The notes beneath the pieces are model-generated. The model made no database searches and had not been told where the DNA came from. It saw only the letters and a list, made by a program, of their open reading frames with translations. A stretch of DNA of 64,000 nucleotides from Phytomonas francai (lineage: Eukaryota > Euglenozoa > Kinetoplastea > Trypanosomatida > Trypanosomatidae): the NCBI GenBank assembly GCA_001766655.1, contig MJCC01000020.1, forward strand, positions 192,331-256,330, written 5' to 3'. This document shows positions 39,268 through 49,000 of the stretch, one piece after another. How positions within the stretch are numbered: position 1 is the stretch's first letter; each line of letters begins with the position of its first letter. The position numbers and the translations under genes were made by a program.

Positions 39268-39359
39268 AGGCATTCAATCCTATAGCACAACGCGGCGGGA
39301 GATCTCCGTTTCCGTTTAAATTTCTGTTTTTCTTGTTTTCTTATATCAACCTTAAAAAA

Positions 39360-40412
39360 ATGATGGATCAGAAACAAATGCATAAGCTTCTCCTTATGGG
39401 GCCAGGTGGTGCAGGAAAAACCTGTATGCGTAGTATTATTTTTGATAACTACCTTCCCCGTGACGCACTACGCCTGGGAATTACGATTTCGTTGGATCAG
39501 AGTCAAGTACACATTCTGCGTAATCTTTTCCTCAACTTGTGGGATTGTGGTGGGCAGCATCGCTACGTTTCGGAGTACCTCAATCGTCAGAAGGAGTACA
39601 TCTTCCGCTCGGTTGCGGTTATGTTGTTTGTGTTTGACATCAATAGCATGAGCCGAGATAGCGATGGAGCAGCTGAGAGATTTGTGGCGAGTACAGCAAA
39701 CGGCAGCAGCTCTAACATGGATTGGAGGCTTCCGGAAATGCTTGAATACTTTCAGATGTCTATGCGGTATATACGGCAGTACAGCCCCCAAGCCAAGGTT
39801 TTTGTGTTTTTACACAAGATGGATCTGATCAACAAGAACATGCGGGAGCACCTTTTCGAGTTACACAAGCAGAAGATATTAAATAGTATTGACTCAGACG
39901 GGTCAGATATACAGTTCTTTGCAACTAGTATCTGGTTGCCTTCGCTCTACTTGGCATACAGCTCAGTTGTACGCTCCTTAATCCCACATCGCGAAGTGTT
40001 GATCGAGGCAATGCGTTCCATAGCAACGGCGTGTAATGCCGTCGAAGTAGCACTCTACGAGCGCAGCACCTTTTTATGCCTGGCGCACATCAGTCGACAT
40101 GGCTTAGATAAGACATCGCACACCCCTGACTCCGCTGAGCTTCGGACCACAGAGGTGAGCGATACTATAAAACACTTCAAACTTAGCTGCATGAACAACA
40201 CAGCGAATCTGTGCGGGTTGCAGATCGCAACTGGAGAGCTGACGGCTTTGTTGGTTCCATTCACTGATTATACTCAAGTTCTTGTGGTTTCTGAGGACCC
40301 GAGCGTTAATGTCGAGCAACACCAGCTGAACGTCACTTCTGCGAGGCGCCAGTTCCACCAATTCTTAAACTCAGATGCTCCATCCGCGATGGCCATGCAT
40401 GAAGTTCTGTAA
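39360..40412 (+). CDS. RagA/Gtr1-family GTPase
   Basis: Rag GTPases form heterodimers (RagA/B with RagC/D) on lysosomal membranes and pass amino-acid signals to TORC1. The 350-residue product matches RagA over its whole length. P-loop GPGGAGKT is at 14-21, and RSIIFDNYLPRD follows as in RagA (RSIIFANYIARD). Switch II region NLWDCGGQ has W61-D62 and Q66, then the G4 motif HKMDL. The C-terminal roadblock-like half has FERATFL-like YERSTFL, IKHFKLSC and the final SDPS/SEDPS stretch. This distinguishes it from RagC types and small Ras-like GTPases. About 27 extra residues (nt 39652-39735, Ser/Asn-rich) interrupt the G domain before the helix preceding HKMDL. The start is the first ATG of the frame; the next codon is also Met. 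No Rag partner lies in the window. Confidence 0.93.
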   Translation: MMDQKQMHKLLLMGPGGAGKTCMRSIIFDNYLPRDALRLGITISLDQSQVHILRNLFLNLWDCGGQHRYVSEYLNRQKEYIFRSVAVMLFVFDINSMSRDSDGAAERFVASTANGSSSNMDWRLPEMLEYFQMSMRYIRQYSPQAKVFVFLHKMDLINKNMREHLFELHKQKILNSIDSDGSDIQFFATSIWLPSLYLAYSSVVRSLIPHREVLIEAMRSIATACNAVEVALYERSTFLCLAHISRHGLDKTSHTPDSAELRTTEVSDTIKHFKLSCMNNTANLCGLQIATGELTALLVPFTDYTQVLVVSEDPSVNVEQHQLNVTSARRQFHQFLNSDAPSAMAMHEVL

Positions 40413-40953
40413 ATTGTAAACTAAAAAAATGCATAGCAGACGTGGGGCGCATGTCGAAACTAGAAGGCGACACATTTCTTGATTGCTTCATTTTTAATAA
40501 CCTACATCGAGTCGTTACGTTTTTGTTGCCTCGTTCCCAAATGGTGTGCTGTACTGCTGTTTCATCCGGATAGGAATTTGACGGCTATAGAGAGGAGGAG
40601 GAGGGGGGTTTCTGTAGGTATTGGGTTTTTGAGCAAAATCGGACGTGCTTTTCTCGAGCTTCTTTCCCACCATTGGTTGCACCCCAAACACGCATCTAAC
40701 ACTGAGAGTTGTGCTTAATTCGACTCGATAGGTAAAATCTTCCTATTCCGTTGTATTTTATTTTTGTCTACCAAGAGCACTTTACATTTACAAGATCTTG
40801 CTCCCATTTAGTAGGAGAGTATCGTGTATTCGGAACTATATATCCGAGAGCACTTCTTCGTTATATCCATATCCATATCCATCATCATTTCTTTATTTTT
40901 TTTTTTTTGTCTCGTAATCGATATAGCTACTCCATTTTATCAGAAGAGTTTTA
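40413..40953. other. Intergenic spacer RagA-1152-residue protein
   Basis: The spacer contains an (ATATCC)3 repeat at about 40864-40881 and a T-run at 40896-40908. The AG at 40925-40926 beyond that run is a plausible splice acceptor, 28 bases before the next ATG. No gene is seen. Confidence 0.7.
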
Positions 40954-43900
40954 ATGTCTACAAGAGACTCTTCTCATTCCGTATTAGTGCCGGTGCAAAT
41001 GAAACAGACTGTATTGCCTTCTAAGGTGTCAGGGTATAGCGTCACGGGCCCTTCTTTAGTATCTTTGGGCCATCACGAGAAGCATTTAGCCTTCACCGTA
41101 TCTCCAAGCCTGTTAGCAGTAACAGAATGCAGCGGTAAACTAGATTGTCTGATGTCTGACTCATCGACAGTCTTTTGCATGGTTGAGGATCCCGCTGCAG
41201 AGGTGATATCCGTGGTGCGTGTCCACGATGAAAAGGACCTGTTGTGCGTTGGCACAGAGGGGCACGGGGCCTACCTGACCTCCGCCACGTCGCCTCTACT
41301 ATCCAGCGAGACCCGTTTGCCGCTCCCATTCATTGGTGAGCAGATATGGAGTGCCTGTTTCCTGTCCGTCGCCGCTTCACTGGTTTCCGACACCAAAGTC
41401 AGCACGCTCTACGGGAAATCGGAGGACCTTTTGGTGCTTTCTTCCGCCTTCAAGCGGCACCATGAGCCCTCGCCCCATCGACTTTCCCTATGGCAGGTCC
41501 GGGAGGGCTGCCTGCTTTGGCGTGGACCCATGGAGCCGATAAGTGCGATGTGCGCCTTTCCGAGGGTGCCCTCTTTTGCGGGCTGTTCTCGCGGCGCGCT
41601 GTCGCTCTTCACGGTGCGGCGCGCGGAGGGCGCGGGAGCGGACCCGGCCGTGGCGGGGTCAGCCCCTCTCCCCAAGGACGTCCAGCCCTGCCGAAAGAGC
41701 GCTGGCGGCGTGGCCCTGCTAATGCGCGTTTGCGATACTGTTGAGGTGCTCAAGGGGGTCGAGTACGTGCACTGCGCATCGTGCAATAACCCCAAGGAGG
41801 GCTCTTTCCTCGGGCTAACCGCTACAGGGTTTTTGGTGTCCTTCGATCGTTTTACCGGTGCAATCATCCGTTGGATGGATTGCAAAATCAGTCCCGCGTG
41901 TTCAGTGACCTTTGCCTCGAGGGGGAATTATATTCTGCTAGCCGGCACCTTTGCTCGCTTCTTCCTATCAAAGAATTGGGGGTTCTGTGGCAGGGTCAAG
42001 GTGGAGAGCACCGCTGTTTCAAGCCCTCAAAAGGGCCTGCATTTCACCGCAGGTGTGTCTATCGGCTCGTGTGCAGTCCTTTTTTCGAGCAACAATGGTT
42101 ATTCTATTCAGCATTTTGTTCAGTCTTCAACAGCACCAACTACGCCCGCCTCTGGTGTGACGATCAGCGCGAACGCAGCCTCCCCTGCGACGGGGGAACT
42201 GGCCACCAGCGGCAACCAGTACCAAGGACATAAGCTGCGGTTCCACCAAAAGTCTTTCTTTTGCCCTGTCGAGGCAGACGAGTTCGAGGGGAAAGATAGT
42301 ATGCAGTGGATCCGACCGACTCCCTCACCTTCACCTCATGGGACGTGGTGTCTGTGGACCCGAAAATGCCTTCGTTTGTACTCACCGAAGCTGTTTTTGC
42401 GCAAACAAGTTGTGGTGAATAGCTCTTGTGTTGTCTACCACACCCTAAGCCGTGTGGTCCTTATATATGAACTGGACAGCGCCGAGCTAGTGGCTTATGC
42501 TGGAGTCGATGAGTGGCGCCTCGCTACGAGTCTGCGGCAGACTGAACGTCTGGATAGTTTATGCGCAGGTATCTCCACCGATGTCTGTGCAGGGTATTGC
42601 CTCGACAACCATACTGTTTACGCCTTCAGTAGCCGTTGGAAGTCCTCACCGAATAATGGACTTAGTACGCTTAATTTGGTCCCGCTATGGATTAGACGTT
42701 TGGAAGTAGCAAGTGGCTCTCTTAACCGAATTTTCTTTCTGGGGAGCCGGCTTTACGGCAAAGCCGACAACACGTTGGTTGAGCTTGAGATAGGAAGACT
42801 TCATGCTTTCGATGCACCGATGCTTTCATTGTGCGTGGCGGGCACGGATGTTCTGTTTCTTCAAACTGACCGTTGCATGCACTACGCTCCCGACAGCGGA
42901 TTTCTAAAGCCGCTCCATTGTTCTCTGTCGTCGCCCCCGACGTGCGTAACCTATGAGACAACCTTTGGCCTTGTGGCTGTAGCCGACACACATAGGGTGT
43001 ACGTCATGTGCCTCGGTGACGCGTCACCTTTTTGGGAGGTTAGGCACTCATTAGGGAGCCGACACCCTGAGGCTGAAGTTATTCGTTCCGTCGCACTCCG
43101 TGCCGACCCCATGCACGTCGTGTTGAGCATATTGAATGCGCAGGGAAGCCTTTCCGAGTATGTCCTCAAAACGGACGAACTCCCGCACAGCGCACGTTGT
43201 CACACCTTCCAGACAGTACCTCGATCCTCGAGGTCTGATAATTTACCACCCATGAGAAACGGCAAAAAACACGCAGCAGTCAGCGCTCAGGGGGCTCGAA
43301 ACAGGGCCCTTTCTGAGGGCACGCCCACAAATCTCGAGCTCCGGGATCGATTTGACGCCCTTTCTGGTTTCTTTGCGGAACATAAAAAGATGTCTGCTGC
43401 CTCAGGCCGGTCACGCAGCCAAATGTTACGTTGCGGGACTCTTTCATCTTTTCCTTTCCAGCCGCGAAACGCAGAGCCCCTCGCGCCCTCTGGTAAATCC
43501 AGAATAGCGCATGAGCCGGCTATCGAGACCCCGAAGCATAGCGTTGATGGGTTAGTCCCCGAGAGCAAGCTTCCAGGTAGTGATCAAGAGAAGACCATAC
43601 TAAGCTTGGAAAGCGGGGCCATGCCTGATGTTGACTTGCCGTCGGCTCGATTCGGTGCCACACCCAACAATACTCCCACAAAAACTCCAACAAGGCTTTC
43701 TAATAATAATGTTGTGGAATCAGCAGCGTCGATGTCGGCAATGTTGGATGTTTCAGCGCTTACCTTTCCAGCAGGCTCTTGCGAAATGAAGGGGAATGAC
43801 GTATTAAACACAGGCTTGGATGAGTCAGGCTTTGCCGATGATGGCCTGCGGCAGCGCAGCCTCTCCAACCCGTCTCGAAACACAGCTAACGCGCAAGCGA

Positions 43901-44412
43901 ATTTTCATCTTGCACAACTCAATACCATTGCATCTCCCGAGTGTAAGATCAACAACAGCTTCACAGACTTTACCAACTCGTGTTCTCGTCCTGCAGCCCA
44001 TGATGCCGCTGTGCAACCCCAGCCCAACCATCCGAGGACAACTTCGGGATCTCTTTCTTTCGCCTCTACAGGGAGACTTTCGGAGCATACACGTCAGTTA
44101 CGTGAATCTCTTGAGCATCTCAAAGATCTCCTAGACCAGCCGGATCTACGCTTCGACGCAGAAGATGATGCCGAATTTAGTAAGCTTCCGTTTCTTCTCA
44201 GTAATATTGCGACTACAGTGCAGTCATGTCGAGATCGCCGATCCAATGATACGTCCTCGAGCAGTTTGTTGCACACTATCGACAATGCGCTACCCAAGGA
44301 TTATTCCCAGGTGCTTCTAACTCAGATGCAGCTTATTCAGCAGCAGTATAAACATTTGGAGCAACAGAACCAAATCATACTCGAAAAGTTATCGGGAGGA
44401 AGTGGGAAATAA
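40954..44412 (+). CDS. Hypothetical protein, possible beta-propeller N-region and C-terminal coiled coil
   Basis: I do not recognise this 1152-residue protein. The first about 760 residues are rich in short hydrophobic strands separated by turns (for example VCVGTEGHGAYL-like, LIYELDSAELVAY and ADTHRVYVMCLGD segments). This pattern would suit one or two WD40-like beta-propellers, but no GH...WD repeat is clear. Residues about 770-1030 are Ser/Pro/Asn-rich and probably disordered. The final part (about 1040-1150) has a leucine-rich helix (TRQLRESLEHLKDLLDQ) and ends in a Gln/Leu helix (LLTQMQLIQQQYKHLEQQNQ) typical of a coiled coil. A propeller followed by a C-terminal coiled coil recalls scaffold or centrosomal proteins, but this is inference. 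The segment at 41540-41700 is GC-rich. ATG at 40954 is the first in frame after the splice-acceptor candidate. Confidence 0.75.
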   Translation: MSTRDSSHSVLVPVQMKQTVLPSKVSGYSVTGPSLVSLGHHEKHLAFTVSPSLLAVTECSGKLDCLMSDSSTVFCMVEDPAAEVISVVRVHDEKDLLCVGTEGHGAYLTSATSPLLSSETRLPLPFIGEQIWSACFLSVAASLVSDTKVSTLYGKSEDLLVLSSAFKRHHEPSPHRLSLWQVREGCLLWRGPMEPISAMCAFPRVPSFAGCSRGALSLFTVRRAEGAGADPAVAGSAPLPKDVQPCRKSAGGVALLMRVCDTVEVLKGVEYVHCASCNNPKEGSFLGLTATGFLVSFDRFTGAIIRWMDCKISPACSVTFASRGNYILLAGTFARFFLSKNWGFCGRVKVESTAVSSPQKGLHFTAGVSIGSCAVLFSSNNGYSIQHFVQSSTAPTTPASGVTISANAASPATGELATSGNQYQGHKLRFHQKSFFCPVEADEFEGKDSMQWIRPTPSPSPHGTWCLWTRKCLRLYSPKLFLRKQVVVNSSCVVYHTLSRVVLIYELDSAELVAYAGVDEWRLATSLRQTERLDSLCAGISTDVCAGYCLDNHTVYAFSSRWKSSPNNGLSTLNLVPLWIRRLEVASGSLNRIFFLGSRLYGKADNTLVELEIGRLHAFDAPMLSLCVAGTDVLFLQTDRCMHYAPDSGFLKPLHCSLSSPPTCVTYETTFGLVAVADTHRVYVMCLGDASPFWEVRHSLGSRHPEAEVIRSVALRADPMHVVLSILNAQGSLSEYVLKTDELPHSARCHTFQTVPRSSRSDNLPPMRNGKKHAAVSAQGARNRALSEGTPTNLELRDRFDALSGFFAEHKKMSAASGRSRSQMLRCGTLSSFPFQPRNAEPLAPSGKSRIAHEPAIETPKHSVDGLVPESKLPGSDQEKTILSLESGAMPDVDLPSARFGATPNNTPTKTPTRLSNNNVVESAASMSAMLDVSALTFPAGSCEMKGNDVLNTGLDESGFADDGLRQRSLSNPSRNTANAQANFHLAQLNTIASPECKINNSFTDFTNSCSRPAAHDAAVQPQPNHPRTTSGSLSFASTGRLSEHTRQLRESLEHLKDLLDQPDLRFDAEDDAEFSKLPFLLSNIATTVQSCRDRRSNDTSSSSLLHTIDNALPKDYSQVLLTQMQLIQQQYKHLEQQNQIILEKLSGGSGK

Positions 44413-44688
44413 CCCGCTTATTGTCTTTTGAAGATTTTGTTTTGCGTTTTCTTTAATATAGCTAATACGAATTTTTAGAATTTTTTCGAGTACAACACAA
44501 ATCTTGGTTGCTTTACGAGATTTCCCTTTCGAGGCATGCGTATTTCCGGTTGTGTTGGTATTCCTTCAAATCCTTACTTACTATTTCCCCTTCCCTCAAC
44601 ATTATCCTTTATTATACTTATTATCTCTGTTCATATATTTTTTTCCTCTAGAAATCCTTCATGTGAATATAGCGCAGGCGCAGCAACG

Positions 44689-45675
44689 ATGTCTTTTCTA
44701 TTTGTATCTAGTCTGCCCAAAGAAGAGTCAATCGAATCCATTCAGGCGTTTCTTGAGGCTTCGTTTCCTTCAAGCATATCTATAAGAATACTGCGGAGCG
44801 GTCAGGGACACAAGGGGCACGCGTACGTCCACTTCGCCGATGAGAGGGCGGCACAGGTGGCCTCTGAACCTTACACCGTTGCACACAGCGATGGTTCTGG
44901 TAAGGAAGTTTTGACGCCATTGATGTACAGCGACAACCGCACGGAGCTGCGGCTCCGCGTTTGTGACGCCGGAGGACGATCGAAAATCGGAGACCTCACT
45001 GACGCAACGCGATTTCATGAGCCTTCTGCGACGCCCAACGCTCTCATTGCTGCTATCGAAGGGATGCCTTTGCCGCCCCATTGTGCAGATATGGCGCCAT
45101 ATAAGCGGTGCCGCTATGTTGTTTCTTCTGACGGAACAAAGTGCTCTGCCGAAGACGAGAACAAGAGGCCTTTTTTAGCGATGCGCCAAATTGGCACTGT
45201 GGAGGACGATTTAACCTCCACTAAAGTATGCGTTATTGTTGCGCCCGATACCGAAGAAAAGGAGGTCGGAGAGGGTACCCAACGCGATGTTTCGATTGTC
45301 CGCTGTGGTCCACCGTCTCTAAAAGCGCTGTTTGAACCAGCATGTGGGTTGAGAGAGCAGTTGCGGCTGAGGGAAGGATGGGACGTGGAGAAGGATCAAC
45401 CACGAAAGTGGAGTCCTGAAGTTGATGGAGAGGAAGCAGAGACAATTGTCGATAGAGATGAGGGATACGTCCAGGGAAGCGATCAAGGACACCAGCAGAA
45501 TCAGGAATTAGAGTCGAGGCTGAAGTGTATGCAGGGCTGTAGTTGGTTATCACCTTCAGAAACACTCGATGCACTACGATTGTTTTTTGATGGCAAAGGA
45601 GGTGTAGCGGTAAAGGATAAGTTTGGCTCTGTCGCGGTGATGAGCCTTCCAGCATATGTGGCGTCATTGGAGTAG
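44689..45675 (+). CDS. RRM-like RNA-binding protein, otherwise hypothetical
   Basis: The probable protein has 328 residues. Residues 2-75 (FLFVSSLP near the start, then ISIRILRSG, GHAYVHFADERAAQVA) follow the beta-alpha-beta-beta pattern of an RNA recognition motif: an RNP2-like strand FLFVSSL and an RNP1-like strand GHAYVHF. The rest shows no domain I know; it is acidic, Glu/Gln-rich around 250-290, and ends in a short conserved-looking segment (GGVAVKDKFGSVAVMSL). The frame is open from an upstream ATG at 44536, which would add 51 residues. I prefer 44689 because the upstream part is hydrophobic T-rich sequence that reads like the splice-signal pyrimidine tract, and because the RRM begins right after this Met. 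RNA binding is inferred from the fold pattern alone. Confidence 0.7.
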   Translation: MSFLFVSSLPKEESIESIQAFLEASFPSSISIRILRSGQGHKGHAYVHFADERAAQVASEPYTVAHSDGSGKEVLTPLMYSDNRTELRLRVCDAGGRSKIGDLTDATRFHEPSATPNALIAAIEGMPLPPHCADMAPYKRCRYVVSSDGTKCSAEDENKRPFLAMRQIGTVEDDLTSTKVCVIVAPDTEEKEVGEGTQRDVSIVRCGPPSLKALFEPACGLREQLRLREGWDVEKDQPRKWSPEVDGEEAETIVDRDEGYVQGSDQGHQQNQELESRLKCMQGCSWLSPSETLDALRLFFDGKGGVAVKDKFGSVAVMSLPAYVASLE

Positions 45676-45988
45676 GAGAGCCATAGGGTCTTTTTTGTGT
45701 GTTTGTATGTGTGTGTTTATGTGTGTGCAACACACCTAATGGAGAAAGTTTAGGGGGAAACTGGAAAGAGTGGAAATGAGGCTGTAGGAGGTGAAATTCT
45801 TACTTTTTCTATTTGGATTATATCGATCAATGATATTATTCTCTACTGTTTATTCTCTCATCTTATTTATTTTCTCGACTAATTTCAGAGGAAATACCAA
45901 GTATAGGGAGAGCATCATCTAAGCATTGTTAGCATTATTTAGTCGTTTGCTTAAAATATTTAACTAAAAAGGTAAAGATAGAATATAT

Positions 45989-46042
<54 letters not shown>

Positions 46043-46072
46043 TAATCAAGCTTTAGTGCAAGGGGCATTATA
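45676..46072. other. Intergenic spacer RRM protein-P4-ATPase
   Basis: The spacer starts with a TG-rich stretch (45700-45730), contains a pyrimidine tract at 45845-45883 with AG at 45887-45888 (possible splice acceptor), and ends with a long AC/AT dinucleotide repeat that would lie in the 5' UTR of the next gene. Confidence 0.7.
45984..46037. repeat. Compound AC/AT dinucleotide repeat
   Basis: The ATATAT-(AC)n-(AT)n tract of about 54 bases ends 35 bases before the P4-ATPase ATG. Confidence 0.9.
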
Positions 46073-49000
46073 ATGGCACCAAAGTTTCAGTTTAATGCAC
46101 CTAGGAGTTCAGAAAATTCTAAAATAAAGAACGATAATGGAATAAAAACACCACGTAAAGTTTCTAGCTTTCGTTCCTTTTTCGATAGGATTTTCTGCTT
46201 AAAATCCCACAGGGCCTTTAAATTCAATAGTCTTGAGGAACAATCCACCGAGGAGGTCATTATCTACATGAATGATCCAGAAAGAAACAAGCAATTCAAA
46301 TTTCCTACCAATTTTATATATACTTCAAAGTATACATTATTGTCGTTTTTGCCGGTTGGCCTCTTCTATCAATTAAAGTATATTAGTAACTTTTATTTTC
46401 TCATTCACATGATACTTTCACTGATACCAGGGGTGTCCCCAATCAGCCCGATAACTTCTGTTCTACCATTAATGTTTGTGCTTTTTGTGGCACTCTGTAG
46501 AGAATGTGTAGAGGACATCGTTCGACATCAGTCCGATAAAAGAGTTAATTCCTTGCCGGTTGAAGTACTCCGAGACGGAAGGATGGTGACAATTCCTAGC
46601 TACAAGATTGTCCCAGGTGATATTGTTAGGATTAGCAATGGCGATGATATCGCTGCTGATGTGATTCTTCTTTCTTCTTCGATGGATGAGGGCCAGGCTT
46701 TCATTGACACATGCAACCTAGATGGTGAAGCAAACCTAAAAGGTCGCAAAGCTCTGGAGGCGACTTGGAATCTCACGAGTGAAGAGGATTTCAAAAATAT
46801 TTCCGCTGTTCTCCACACAACCCCACCGGATTCCGGTCTTCTTTCATGGATGGGAATGATAAACATAGACGGGGTCGAGCTTTCCTTGTCATTAGACCAA
46901 TTTCTCTACAGAGGTTGCTTACTAAAAAACACAGAATGGGTATGGGGAATGGTAGTCTACACTGGTGTGGACACCAAGCTCTTTAAAAATTTGAAGAAGA
47001 AGCCATTTAAGTCGTCTAGTCTCAAACGTAAGATGAACATAATCATCGTGTTCATTTTTGTTCTCCAGAATGTTTGTGTTCTCACATTTTGCGGATTGGC
47101 GTATTTGTGGTACATTAACGGGACCCAATTCTGGTACTTGTCCTTCTACTTGCCTGATACCAAAGTCTTTAAGTACTTCTTATTTCGCTATTTTACCTAT
47201 TTTATTTTGCTGAGCTATCTTATCCCCATCTCACTTTTTGTGACCATTGATTTGTGCAAGGTGGTTCAGGCCTACTGGATGCGTGTGGATTGTGAGATGA
47301 TGAAAGACGTAAATGGAAAAGTGAGAGGTTGCAGGGTTAACACTTCAGATCTTAATGAGCAGCTAGCCATGGTAAAGTTTATTTTCACCGACAAAACTGG
47401 AACACTGACAGAGAATGTAATGCAATACAAGTTTGGCGACGCTCTTGGCGTTAGTATTGACGGTGATAACCTAGATAGTGCATTCTCTAAACTAGACACC
47501 AATAGCCCTCAGTATGCGGCGCTTTTTGAGTACTTCCTAGCATTGGCATTATGCAACACTATTTATATTTTCAAGAGTGAAAACGAACCTTATAAAATCA
47601 CATATGGGGGGCCCTCCACGGATGAGAAAGCCTTGGTTGAGGCTGCCGCCAGAGCAGGTTTCTGCATGACCCAACGTACTCTTCGGAGCATCACCTTGGA
47701 AATCGGGAGGAGCACACGTGTGTTCAATATTCTCTCCACATTAGAGTTTACACCTGAGCGTAAGATGATGAGCATCATCGTCGAGGATGCATCGACAGGC
47801 AGGATAACTTTATATAGCAAAGGGGCTGATAGTTTTATTAAATCGCAGCTTAGCCCTGCGGCTGATGTTCAAGCTAATTTTGTGAAGACAGAGGCTGCCC
47901 TAAGCAATGCGGCCTCAATGGGTCTTCGAACGCTGTTGATTTGTGCCAAGGATTTAAGCTTTAGCGAGTTCCAGAGATGGAATAATGATTTTGAAGAAGC
48001 TAACAAAATGCTACAAAATCGCAGCGCTAATGTTGACCGTGTTTGTTTGGAGATAGAACGGGACATGAGGCTAATCGGCATGACGGCCATCGAGGATCGT
48101 TTGCAGGATGAAGTACCAGAGACGCTATCTTTCTTCACCGAGGCGGGGGTGGTTATTTGGATGCTGACCGGAGACAGGCGTGAGACAGCTGTGGCGATTG
48201 GGGCAACCACCACTTTGCTTGACCCACGTAACGACTTTATAGACCACATTGACATTGGGTCCTTTGATCCTTCACAGTCTGAAGCAAGAAAAAAAGTGGG
48301 TAATGATCTAAAGCTTATTGAAATGCATCATGAAATGAAGAAAAGCTTGACGGGAAAGCGCTGTATCTTCGTGGTGGACGGCGCTGCCTTGACAATAGCT
48401 ATGGAGCATTACTATAGGAAATTTTTGTCGATCTCTCAGAAGGCTGACGCAGCTATATGTTGTCGCCTTACTCCTTTGCAAAAGGCCAGTGTTGTGCGCA
48501 TGTTTCAGAAAGAGACTGGCCTGACAGCTCTAGCCATTGGCGATGGTGTTAATGACGTGTCCATGCTCCAGGAAGGACGTGTGGGGGTTGGCATTATTGG
48601 ATTGGAGGGCGTGCAGGCTGCTTTAGAGTCCGATTATGCGATTCCCCGCTTCAAGCATCTCCGTCGTCTCTGCGCAGTTCATGGGCGGTACGCGCTCGTG
48701 CGCAACGCCAGTTGCATCCTTACGAGCTACTATAAAAATTTTATCTTGTCCGTCATCCAGATTATATTCGCCTTCTACAATAGCTTCTCAGGGATGTCGC
48801 TCTTCGACGGATGGCTTTTAATCCTTTACAACATAGCACTTACTTCCTTGCCACCATTTCTTCTGGGCATTCTCGAAAAGGATATACCTGAGAATATTTT
48901 GCTAAAACAACCAATTCTTTTCTCCTTTTTGTCTCGTGGCCAGTATTTTAACCTTAAGATATTGCTAATCTGGATGTTGGAAGGACTTGTTTCCGCATTT

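Larger units (their letters stand above)
37342..39359. other. Long intergenic spacer UEV-RagA
   Basis: At 2.0 kb this is the longest gene-free stretch of the window. It holds TGG repeats (37816-37836), a TA run (38289-38311) and many T-runs. The segment 38340-38700 has a less biased composition, but I found no supported gene or RNA. Confidence 0.6.

Noticed and set aside
44536..44688. 51-codon N-terminal extension of the RRM-like protein
   Set aside because: It covers the T-rich tract that fits the splice signal, and the domain begins at the Met at 44689; kept only as an alternative start.
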